From Paenibacillus urinalis (GTDB taxonomy: Bacteria > Bacillota > Bacilli > Paenibacillales > Paenibacillaceae), in contig NZ_CP118108.1 of the NCBI RefSeq assembly GCF_028747985.1, positions 1,803,501 to 1,867,500 on the forward strand: a stretch of 64,000 nucleotides of DNA, in the 5' to 3' direction. The notes under the pieces are model-generated. The model did not search any database. It worked only from the letters and a program-made list of their open reading frames with translations, and had not been told where the DNA came from. The translations under genes were made by a program, and so were the position numbers. Positions 18,401 to 24,807 of this stretch are shown here, piece by piece (position 1 is the first letter of the stretch; every line of letters begins with the position of its first letter).

Positions 18401-18489
18401 GAGAGCTGCACTTCAAAGCAGTCTCTAACGATGTGGACTTTCACTGGGCGAACAGCTACACTGATTTCAAGAACAAGATTGGTAGGTAG
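15424..18489 (+). CDS. res: Type III restriction-modification Res subunit
   Basis: It starts at GTG 15424 after GGAGGTG, in nearly the same leader context as mod. The 1021-aa protein has Walker A METGTGKT (93-100), the type III-specific DEPQ box (217-220), and motifs V/VI in REGWDNPN and EIGRGLRLPV. The C-terminal nuclease carries PDWAVLY with Asp953 and IIETK with Glu972/Lys974, an intact PD-(D/E)xK site. It should cut DNA after ATP-driven communication between Mod-bound sites. All key residues appear intact, so the system looks functional. Confidence 0.93.
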   Translation: MTKRIAFQFEDGLGYQKEAIESVVSLFNGVNRQEESAIYRNITRVRQLTEGDPVRNPQIVTGTRLLNNLREVQLRNMLFPDNQLENNNFTIEMETGTGKTYVYLRTILELNKCYGFTKFMIVVPTIAIRKGVEKSIEMLREHFMALYDGLDLKNHAFVYSSNPKEISTKFVETRELSIVVMNIQAFNKETNKLRDKDEYGQVLWDDIKHINPIVIIDEPQKIEGAAKKKSASLEAIEMLSPLFILRYSATHKRLYNQVYKLDSYDAYQNNLVKKIEVKTVHGTISKDYPYVRYVEFTKDLHAKIEIFHVEQGGPIRTKTFNVRRGANLHELSGSLEQYRNMIVQEDPHQLKKLKIGTGDNIIEIGIGDNNSGISESDIIRIQIRLAIRSHLDKQLKILRQGYNIKILTLFFIDAVHKFRDSTASDGRGEYLRIFDEEYAAIIEDSTWNQLFAEFPALFKHYRDILKVREGYFAVDKNKQAVEVENWETILDEQKLKQKSQEDVDRGIELILEKKDELISFDEPLAFIFSHSALREGWDNPNVFTLCTLKRGGSEIAKKQEIGRGLRLPVDTNGNRCTNAEINELTIIANDHYDHFAAALQNDFNDQAGFNKDEVTADIIHKALKQAGIPAEKVTAELVETFKNELLQNKFINEKNQLTKNAKDIRTIDFKDETLREHSEMIKEKFVEQMIAKGTKKIPVKNGDEAPVDNGQHSFMSEDSFVQLLKELSARMSKRTMYQVKIDHQAFIDSCVSELNDLLRYKKIRNEYEVETGKATFNDQQKFMLAEAIQQYEHQDLSIQWQKKSDFEIINYIMYHTLLPRLAIYKILSKLDRKILLSNQDILDIATQRIKSKLKEYKALGITEYQTIDGYVFSDKTIFEADSIDQTMLDDAANYIYKTNPSNRRAMYKYYKLDSKGEKTFAEQLDADPNVLLFTKIKKGGFVIDTPYGEYSPDWAVLYRGVNNTAKLYFIIETKIDKEDKDLTTVEKRKITCGELHFKAVSNDVDFHWANSYTDFKNKIGR

Positions 18490-18513
18490 TACTAAACGTT
18501 AGGGGATGATTCA

Positions 18514-18963
18514 ATGCCAATGCTATATGCTATCTGTGACGATCAGGGCAAAGAACAAGAGATATTCAAGAAGCATGAAAATGCAGATAAGTGTATGTGT
18601 CTTGAGTATGATAATGATCCTCAATATTCAATAAAAGAAATTGAGGCAGAAAAAGATCGAAAGACAGACGATAAGGAATACTCCAGAATTCCCTATGAGT
18701 TCTTCGCTGTAAAAGTAGGTGGTGAGATACTGAAAGCCTACAAGAATGAGGATAAAGCTGATACATTTGCTTATGAGTATAATGAGCGTGCTGAGAATGA
18801 CGCTCGTGATGTTTTAGATATGCCTGATGATGATTTGTCCGAAAAAGACATGGCTGAACTTGCTTATCAACGTGGTTATGATTCAGGTGTTGCAAAAGTA
18901 AAACGTATTAAACCAAGCAAGGGTGAAGATTACAACGATTGCTACCGCCTCTGGAAAAAATAG
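18514..18963 (+). CDS. Hypothetical acidic protein, 149 aa
   Basis: This is a highly acidic, Tyr-rich soluble protein (ENEDKADTFAYEYNERAEND). It starts 24 bases after res with a GGGG site before ATG 18514. No domain is recognised. The charge could suggest a DNA-mimic or regulatory accessory, but there is no direct evidence. It is the last gene before the island end. Confidence 0.5.
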   Translation: MPMLYAICDDQGKEQEIFKKHENADKCMCLEYDNDPQYSIKEIEAEKDRKTDDKEYSRIPYEFFAVKVGGEILKAYKNEDKADTFAYEYNERAENDARDVLDMPDDDLSEKDMAELAYQRGYDSGVAKVKRIKPSKGEDYNDCYRLWKK

Positions 18964-19032
18964 AGGGTTGGTCACATCTGTGGTCACGAAACAGCAATTT
19001 ACATTGGGAAACATGCGATATCATTAAATAAC

Positions 19033-19077
19033 GCGATGCCCGAAAACCCTTGTGAATTAAGGATTCTCGGACATCGC
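19033..19077. repeat. Long inverted repeat near the island end
   Basis: GCGATGCCCGA (19033-19043) pairs with TCGGACATCGC (19067-19077) at 10 of 11 positions, with a partly paired inner region (AACCCTT/AAGGATT). It lies about 45 bases before the tRNA relic. It could be a terminator without T-tract for the defence operon or a recombinase-binding site. Confidence 0.4.
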
Positions 19078-19118
19078 AGGATACATGGGGAGCCGTGCTC
19101 GCCACACTGGCAGCGATG

Positions 19119-19148
19119 AGGTCAGGGGTTCGATCCCCCTAGGCTCCA
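19119..19148 (+). pseudogene. tRNA 3'-end relic, probable attachment site
   Basis: The sequence from the variable loop onward is a perfect tRNA end: AGGTC, T-stem AGGGG / loop TTCGATC / CCCCT, acceptor AGGCTCC, discriminator A. The 5' half is absent: upstream GGAGCCG (19089-19095) mimics an acceptor strand, but there is no anticodon arm. This is what an integrating island leaves at one end. The parent looks like tRNA-Ala from the T-arm and acceptor, but that is a guess. Confidence 0.7.
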
Positions 19149-19158
19149 TACTCGTAGA

Positions 19159-19184
19159 AAGCCGCTATATTTAGCGGTTTTTTT
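19159..19184 (+). terminator. Terminator of the former tRNA gene
   Basis: AAGCCGCTA pairs with TAGCGGTTT and is followed by a run of T. Its position 10 bases after the tRNA relic suggests it is the tRNA gene's original terminator. Confidence 0.7.
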
Positions 19185-19228
19185 CATTATATCTGATGGT
19201 ACCTTCCAAAGAGGAGAATGACATCACA

Positions 19229-19741
19229 ATGAAAACGCAATTTCTATTGCTTATTAGTTTAATGCTGGTGATTCTTTCTGGTTGTTCTGACGATACAGAT
19301 CATATCAGTCTCCAAGAAGAACTTGATACAGTGCTTAGGGATGCAGACATTAATGTTGAAGGGCTGTTACATTATGAAGTAAAAGGGGATGGAGTGGTCG
19401 CTTTTTATGTAAATGATAACGGTATAGATTCGAGTTATGTGGAGTATAATTCTGGGGAATGGCAGCTTATAGGGAGTTCCGGCAGCGCGACATTAATGGA
19501 ACCAGATTTGCCGATATCTTATGTTTGGGAATATACCAACGATAAGCCATTCAGAATTGTTTTTGGCTCAATAAATCAAGAAGAAATAACCCGAATTCTG
19601 GTTAATGGTGAGCCTGCAAAAATAATACGATTTGGCGATGGGATCACTTTATGGTACCAAATGCTAGAAGAGCCATACTTAAACGCGGATACACTAGAAG
19701 CATTTTCAAATCGTGGAGAATTGGTTTTTAAGAAAAATTAG
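19229..19741 (+). CDS. Lipoprotein, 170 aa
   Basis: ATG 19229 (MKTQFLLLISLMLVILSGC) gives a clean lipoprotein signal with lipobox LSGC. GAGGAG lies 12 bases upstream, and the earlier in-frame ATG 19196 has no site. The mature part is acidic and beta-rich (YVEYNSGEWQLIGSSGSATL). No family is recognised. It is a single gene between the island end and tRNA-Lys. Confidence 0.75.
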   Translation: MKTQFLLLISLMLVILSGCSDDTDHISLQEELDTVLRDADINVEGLLHYEVKGDGVVAFYVNDNGIDSSYVEYNSGEWQLIGSSGSATLMEPDLPISYVWEYTNDKPFRIVFGSINQEEITRILVNGEPAKIIRFGDGITLWYQMLEEPYLNADTLEAFSNRGELVFKKN

Positions 19742-19780
19742 GATTCCCGCAAACTTCGGAATGAATTTTATAAAAAATGC

Positions 19781-19808
19781 TTGATTATTATTTATTATCT
19801 GTTATAAT
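19781..19808 (+). promoter_or_regulatory. Promoter of tRNA-Lys
   Basis: TTGATT (19781-19786) and TATAAT (19803-19808) are separated by 16 bases and read toward the tRNA. Confidence 0.6.
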
Positions 19809-19869
19809 AGATTTTACTGAGTTGTTAACATTCATGAATGTAACAACTGCCTTAGCGGCATGAGCTTAC

Positions 19870-19942
<73 letters not shown>

Positions 19943-19954
19943 TATATCTGACTA

Positions 19955-19983
19955 AACCCTTACGTGGAGTAAGGGTTTTTTTA
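19955..19983 (+). terminator. Terminator after tRNA-Lys
   Basis: AACCCTTAC (19955-19963) and GTAAGGGTT (19969-19977) form a 9-bp stem followed by T residues. Confidence 0.85.
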
Positions 19984-20142
19984 TGTTTTAATACTCGACA
20001 CTCTAATGAGTACCTTTAGTTTTCTACGCGCGCGTTTTTATTTTGCTCTTATGCAAATTCGCGAATCTATCAGTCCTGGCCGCAGACAGTACATAATGGA
20101 ATATTAAGGACATATATATTGCTTAGCAGTGATGGCATAGGG

Positions 20143-20171
20143 TTAAAATAAAGCAAACTCATCATTATAAT
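20143..20171 (+). promoter_or_regulatory. Promoter of the monooxygenase gene
   Basis: TTAAAA (20143-20148), a 17-base spacer and TATAAT (20166-20171) lie about 70 bases before the ATG. The rest of the gap 19984-20238 shows nothing recognisable. Confidence 0.5.
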
Positions 20172-20238
20172 GTGTGTGACATTGTCAATTAATCATTTTC
20201 CCCTCAATTCAGGATAAAGTGCAGGAGGAATAAGACAT

Positions 20239-21750
20239 ATGAATCCTCAAGTGTTGATCGTCGGCGCCGGTCCAACAGGTTTAGTGATGGCCTTGGCCTT
20301 GCAGAAGCAGGGAATCCCGTTTCGAATTGTTGACAAAAACAGTGGAACGGGAGAAGCCTCTAGAGCGATTGTCGTTCATGCGCGAACACTGGAATATTAC
20401 CAGCAGCTTGGTTTAGCGGAGGAATTGGCTCAGCGGGGTATTCCCATCCAGGAACTACAGATTCGTAAAGACGGGGAGCTTAAAGCGAGCATGAAAATGG
20501 GGGATATTGGCCTTGGGATCAGTCCCTATCCTTATGTACTCAGCCTTCCTCAGGATGAGCATGAGGCCATTCTGGAAAGCGCGCTGAAGGAGCGAGGAGA
20601 CCGTGTGGAGTGGAATACGGAACTAATATCTTTCAGAGAAGAGGGAGATGTGGTCCATGCGGTTCTTGAGAAGCAAGGGGAGTGCGAGGAGGCCATCTTT
20701 CAATACATATGTGGCTGTGACGGTGCTCATAGTGCAGTCCGTAAAGGACTGGAGCTTTCCTTTGCCGGCGGAACCTATGAACAAATGTTTTATGTGGCGG
20801 ATGTGAAGAGCGCTGTCCCGATCCAGGGTCTGCATATAAGCTTTAACCATGACGGATTCTGCCTTACGGCACCGGTGCGCACAACCGGATATGTCAGGTT
20901 AATCGGTATTATACCGAAAGCGGTACTGGAGCAGGGTCTCCCGGATGATTTTAATGTCATTGCTCCCTATGCGTCATCAAATACGGAAGCAGAGATTCAA
21001 GAGGTGAACTGGTTCTCTACCTTCAAGGTACATCACAGAGTCAGCGAGCATTTCCGAAAAGGACGTATTTTTATTGCAGGTGATGCAGGACATGTCCATA
21101 GCCCGGCAGGGGGACAAGGAATGAATACAGGGATTGGGGATGCGATGAACCTGGCCTGGAAGCTCGCCGCTGTTCTTCAAGGAGAAGCAGACGAGCAAAT
21201 TCTGGATTCCTATGAAACAGAAAGAATCGGATTTGCAAAGACCCTTGTAGCAACGACAGACCGCGCTTTTCAGATTATGGTGGGCAAGGGGATAAACTCC
21301 AAATTAGCGATGGAGGTGATTGTTCCGTATTTTGTACCTGTTCTGTTCCATCTTCCGCCGGCCCGGAGAAAAGCATTTGAAATCCTGTCCCAAACGCGGA
21401 TTCATTATCCGGACAGTCTGCTGAGTGAAGGCAAAGCCGGCCATCTGCAGGCAGGTGACCGTTTGCCATGGGTAGAGATGTCAGAAGATAATTATAAGCC
21501 TTTGCAATCCATGAAGTGGCAGCTTCATGTGTATGGTCAAGCAGATCCAGAATTGGTCCTGTCTGCTGACGACCGTTCCATTCCATTATATGAGTTCAAC
21601 GACCCTTCAGCCTTTAAAAAAGCAGGCATTCCTCTGGGTTCCCTATTTCTCGTCCGGCCGGACGGATATATTGGCTTTGCACAAGCGGTGCAAAATGTGG
21701 AACAGCTTGTCACCTATCTGAACAAGATAAAAATAAACATATCGAGCTAA
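20239..21750 (+). CDS. FAD-dependent aromatic monooxygenase
   Basis: This 503-aa protein is a class A flavoprotein hydroxylase of the PheA/TfdB/MhpA type. The N-terminal Rossmann motif is GAGPTGLVMA (residues 8-17), and the second FAD motif is GDAGHVHSPAGGQGMN (near residue 282). The C-terminal about 110 residues form the thioredoxin-like extension of this group. Such enzymes use NAD(P)H and O2 to hydroxylate phenols or polyketides; the substrate cannot be read here. The ATG follows AGGAGG. It is a single gene with its own promoter. Confidence 0.85.
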   Translation: MNPQVLIVGAGPTGLVMALALQKQGIPFRIVDKNSGTGEASRAIVVHARTLEYYQQLGLAEELAQRGIPIQELQIRKDGELKASMKMGDIGLGISPYPYVLSLPQDEHEAILESALKERGDRVEWNTELISFREEGDVVHAVLEKQGECEEAIFQYICGCDGAHSAVRKGLELSFAGGTYEQMFYVADVKSAVPIQGLHISFNHDGFCLTAPVRTTGYVRLIGIIPKAVLEQGLPDDFNVIAPYASSNTEAEIQEVNWFSTFKVHHRVSEHFRKGRIFIAGDAGHVHSPAGGQGMNTGIGDAMNLAWKLAAVLQGEADEQILDSYETERIGFAKTLVATTDRAFQIMVGKGINSKLAMEVIVPYFVPVLFHLPPARRKAFEILSQTRIHYPDSLLSEGKAGHLQAGDRLPWVEMSEDNYKPLQSMKWQLHVYGQADPELVLSADDRSIPLYEFNDPSAFKKAGIPLGSLFLVRPDGYIGFAQAVQNVEQLVTYLNKIKINISS

Positions 21751-21769
21751 CTGAACTCAGCCAAATCAA

Positions 21770-22861
21770 TCACAAAATCCTTACACTCAGCGGATAGACA
21801 TACGGCTGATCGGGGGCTGCGGATTCCTTCCATTCTGTGATGCGTATCATGGGCAGCCTAGTTCCGTTATGCACCGTCGTATCGATGACGCCGGTCGCTT
21901 CAATCCATGTATCCTCGTCAAGCCGGGCTGCTTGCGGAAATTCAGCCAGAAATCCGATCAGGGCTGCATCTGCGATACAATGGGTAATTAAAAATCTCGA
22001 AATTACGAGCTGGTTGTCTGAAAGCTCCTCATCCCGAAATACAAAACCGGACAGCTGAATGGGTCTGCCTGCATATTTATCCGGCGTGTTAGCAATACGT
22101 TCATAATAAGAAGCAAAAATATGCTCCTCCATCACGATGGATTGTTTGTCCTCCAATTCCACCATGATCTGATTAAACTCATCCCTTGATACCGTGTTCT
22201 CCATTACGGCTTCATCCTCTGCATGTTCATCTGTGACAGCCTCTTCATATCCCGGGAGCTCAATAAGCCCTGTATGATGGTTATGCAGAGCGAAATCTTC
22301 ATTTGATGCTGTCGATTCCGTTGTATCTGTTATTGCCGAATTCTGCTGTGAGCCGGTTAACAGCATCAAGCCGCCTTTCTTATCTGCGATGGAAGCATTC
22401 AGAACCTGGGGAGGCACAAGAAATCCTGCAGTCAGCGGGAAGATAATGATGGCATAACTGATGAGTTTCTTATAATTGAGCTTGCCATCTCCATGATCGT
22501 GATGACAGTGGTCATCGGCGCAATGGTGAGGTGCATGCGGCTGCATTGAATTACCTTGCTCTTTTATAGAAGGCACGTGCTCATGGTGGTCATGCTCGTG
22601 ATGAACGCGCTCATGATGAACGTGCTCGTGATGAACGTGCTCATGATGGTTATGCTCATGACTTACCTTATCCCAGCCTCTTCCGAGCTGAATCAGAAAC
22701 AGGCATGCAAATAGGACAGCAGCGCTAAGACTGAGCAGCTCATATTTTGGATTAACGAATTTCAATATTTCTCCGGTGAAATGCAGCCGAAACAGCATGA
22801 TGGAAAATAGCAGCAGGATGCCAGCTCGAAAGAGCTGTTGTCCGTTCCATTTGATGATCAT
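21770..22861 (-). CDS. TIGR03943/DUF1980 permease-associated protein with His-rich linker
   Basis: This 363-aa membrane protein has two N-terminal hydrophobic segments, then a histidine-rich linker (about residues 67-125) made of repeats like HHEHV, then further hydrophobic segments. A C-terminal soluble domain (GFVFRDEELSDNQLVISRF) follows. It matches the TIGR03943/DUF1980 family (YcgQ-like in Bacillus subtilis), always paired with a permease, here the gene just upstream. The His cluster suggests metal binding, perhaps zinc. GGAGG lies 13 bases before ATG 22861, rather far. It is translated after the permease gene on the same transcript. Confidence 0.8.
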   Translation of the reverse strand: MIIKWNGQQLFRAGILLLFSIMLFRLHFTGEILKFVNPKYELLSLSAAVLFACLFLIQLGRGWDKVSHEHNHHEHVHHEHVHHERVHHEHDHHEHVPSIKEQGNSMQPHAPHHCADDHCHHDHGDGKLNYKKLISYAIIIFPLTAGFLVPPQVLNASIADKKGGLMLLTGSQQNSAITDTTESTASNEDFALHNHHTGLIELPGYEEAVTDEHAEDEAVMENTVSRDEFNQIMVELEDKQSIVMEEHIFASYYERIANTPDKYAGRPIQLSGFVFRDEELSDNQLVISRFLITHCIADAALIGFLAEFPQAARLDEDTWIEATGVIDTTVHNGTRLPMIRITEWKESAAPDQPYVYPLSVRIL

Positions 22862-22879
22862 AAGCGGGACGAAGCCTCC

Positions 22880-23893
22880 TTATATATAGGGTTGCAGCAG
22901 CATGAGTGTAGTAAATATGGTCAGCACGACAAGAGCAAGAAGGCAGACAACAAATCGGGTCCGAAATACGCTAAGCATCATTATGGTGTTCTTCAGGTCC
23001 AGCATCGGTCCGAAGATCAGAAATCCGAGAATAGGTGTTGTGCCGAATAAATGACGGAAGGACGAACCGATGAAGGCATCTGCTTCAGAGCATAGCGACA
23101 GAACATAGGCTAGTCCCATCATAACAAGAGTAGATGAAGCCATACCTGTACCTATATCAACAAGGGATTTGGCAGAGACGAAGGTCTGAACCGCTGCCGC
23201 GATGAACGCTCCAATAATGAGAAACTTCCCCATGTCAAAAAATTCGTCAATGGAATGATGAAGCATATGTTTAAAGCGAGCAGTGAAGGAATTGGAGGTA
23301 TGCTGCTTGTGAGCATGCTGATGAGCTGTGGATGTGGATGAGGAAGCATTTCTCAATTGAGTTCCTTGAAAAGACATGCTCACGGCAAAAGTAATCAGTA
23401 ATGCAATCAAGAATCCGATGCCCATACGCAGCCCAGCCATTTGCAGATCGTTGCCAAAAGCCATGTACGTAGAAGCGATGACGATCGGATTAATGAGTGG
23501 ACCCGTCAGCATAAAACCGACACCCGCATAGAGCGGGACCCCTTTTTGAACAAGTCGTCTTGCTATCGGTACAATGCCGCATTCACAGGCGGGAAAGAGG
23601 GCTCCGATAACACAGCTCATGAGGATCGTGGCAGGCTTGCTGCGGGGGAGCCATCTTCGAATATGATCTTCAGTCACAAAGATTTGAATAACCCCAGCGA
23701 TCAGCACCCCAATGAGTACGAACGGTAATGCCTCAATGAGTATGCTCATGAAAATGGTGTTCAGCTGAAGAAGACTTGATGGAATATGAAGTGCTCCTTG
23801 CCACATGGAAACAACAAGAACTAGCAATAATGAGAAACCGAGCAGAAGGATTCCACTGATTCCTGCATATGAAATACGTGATAGACGGTACAT
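22880..23893 (-). CDS. DUF318-family permease (YcgR-like)
   Basis: ATG 23893 (MYRLSRISYA) follows GGGAGG and gives 337 aa; longer frames lack a site. About eight membrane segments are visible, with family-typical CECGIVPIARRLVQKGVP and GPLINPIVIAST segments and a His-containing central cytosolic loop (STAHQHAHKQH). The DUF318 (ArsP-like) permeases move small solutes or metal(loid)s; the substrate is unknown. It forms a two-gene leftward operon with the DUF1980 gene. Confidence 0.8.
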   Translation of the reverse strand: MYRLSRISYAGISGILLLGFSLLLVLVVSMWQGALHIPSSLLQLNTIFMSILIEALPFVLIGVLIAGVIQIFVTEDHIRRWLPRSKPATILMSCVIGALFPACECGIVPIARRLVQKGVPLYAGVGFMLTGPLINPIVIASTYMAFGNDLQMAGLRMGIGFLIALLITFAVSMSFQGTQLRNASSSTSTAHQHAHKQHTSNSFTARFKHMLHHSIDEFFDMGKFLIIGAFIAAAVQTFVSAKSLVDIGTGMASSTLVMMGLAYVLSLCSEADAFIGSSFRHLFGTTPILGFLIFGPMLDLKNTIMMLSVFRTRFVVCLLALVVLTIFTTLMLLQPYI

Positions 23894-24083
23894 AATGACC
23901 TCCCACTTGAAAATAGTAACTCTATCAACCACTCTATTATTTTCACTATATGATGGTCATACTAGAAGAAGAACTAATGGATTCTCTTAAGAAAAATTTA
24001 AGAATTAATTCCCTTGATCTTAAAAAGATTCGTATATTGTGTATTCATCAGGAATTCACGTGTACAATAAGGGAGTAATGATG

Positions 24084-24605
24084 ATGAAACAAAAAATGCA
24101 TTTGTATCCAGTACTCATACTAGGTTTGCTGCTGTTCTACTCTTATGTAGTGATCAAGGTCATTTTGTTTAAGTTCGGAGCTGTTGATGTCAGTATATTG
24201 GGTCAGATGATATCCAGAGTCATAGAGAATCCTGCTTCTCTGAGTGAATCGATGAGCTATAGATCCAATATGATATGGCTGCATACGATAAAAGACAGCT
24301 TGGAGCATCCAACAACGCATAATTTAATCAATTTGTTTGGCAATGTCGCGATTTTTATCCCCTTTGGATTTTTGGCTGGAACGATCATCAAACAGCTGAG
24401 CTTTGTCCTCGTCATGCTTCTATCCTTCAGCTTTAGCTTGCTGCTCGAATGCGCTCAGATTGTTTTTAGTATGGGGACCTTTGATGTGGATGACCTGCTG
24501 CTTAACACCTCGGGGGCGTTTATTGGATATGTACTGTGGAAGCTGTGCAAGCTGTTTATCAAGAAAGAATCACCATCCGCAGCTTCAAATCAAGTAGTAG
24601 AATGA
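24084..24605 (+). CDS. VanZ-family membrane protein
   Basis: Three ATGs overlap at 24078, 24081 and 24084; GGGAG (24071-24075) is best spaced for the last. The 173-aa protein has four to five membrane segments and the VanZ core, NLFGNVAIFIPFGFLAG and SLLLECAQIVF, then FDVDDLLLNTSGAFIGY. VanZ proteins were named from teicoplanin resistance, but most chromosomal copies have no known substrate. It stands alone, followed by a terminator. Confidence 0.85.
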   Translation: MKQKMHLYPVLILGLLLFYSYVVIKVILFKFGAVDVSILGQMISRVIENPASLSESMSYRSNMIWLHTIKDSLEHPTTHNLINLFGNVAIFIPFGFLAGTIIKQLSFVLVMLLSFSFSLLLECAQIVFSMGTFDVDDLLLNTSGAFIGYVLWKLCKLFIKKESPSAASNQVVE

Positions 24606-24635
24606 TGAATGCAAGATTAAATCCAATTGTCAGAA

Positions 24636-24664
24636 GAAGTCCCTAGTTTGGGGCTTCTTTTTTT
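24636..24664 (+). terminator. Terminator after vanZ-like gene
   Basis: GAAGTCCC (24636-24643) and GGGGCTTC (24650-24657) form a stem with one wobble pair, followed by a T-run. Confidence 0.85.
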
Positions 24665-24674
24665 GCATATGAGA

Positions 24675-24688
24675 AAAAAACGCTTTCG
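24675..24688. promoter_or_regulatory. Possible catabolite-response element (cre)
   Basis: Read on the minus strand, 24688-24675 is CGAAAGCGTTTTTT, which fits the 14-base cre consensus TGWAARCGYTWNCW at 12 positions. It lies 120 bases before the arabinofuranosidase gene. Catabolite repression of this gene is plausible but unproven. Confidence 0.3.
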
Positions 24689-24807
24689 TTTTATACAAAG
24701 ATTAGTTATTATATTAATAAGTTAGCATTTACATTACTTTATTGATTGCTTATGCATTAAACGACTGCTTTTTAATTTCTATTATGACAAGACAGGAGAG
24801 CTGCAGC

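Larger units (their letters stand above)
1..19148. mobile_element. Right part of a genomic island (left end outside window)
   Basis: The region is dense in small unknown genes, XRE regulators, a RadC-like gene and a complete type III restriction operon. It stops at a tRNA 3'-end relic followed by a tRNA-type terminator. No integrase is visible, so it must lie to the left if the island is intact. Whether all 19 kb form one element is inference. Confidence 0.5.

Noticed and set aside
19088..19148. A complete functional tRNA
   Set aside because: Only about 61 bases; the anticodon arm is missing and the acceptor has a mismatch, so it is treated as a relic.
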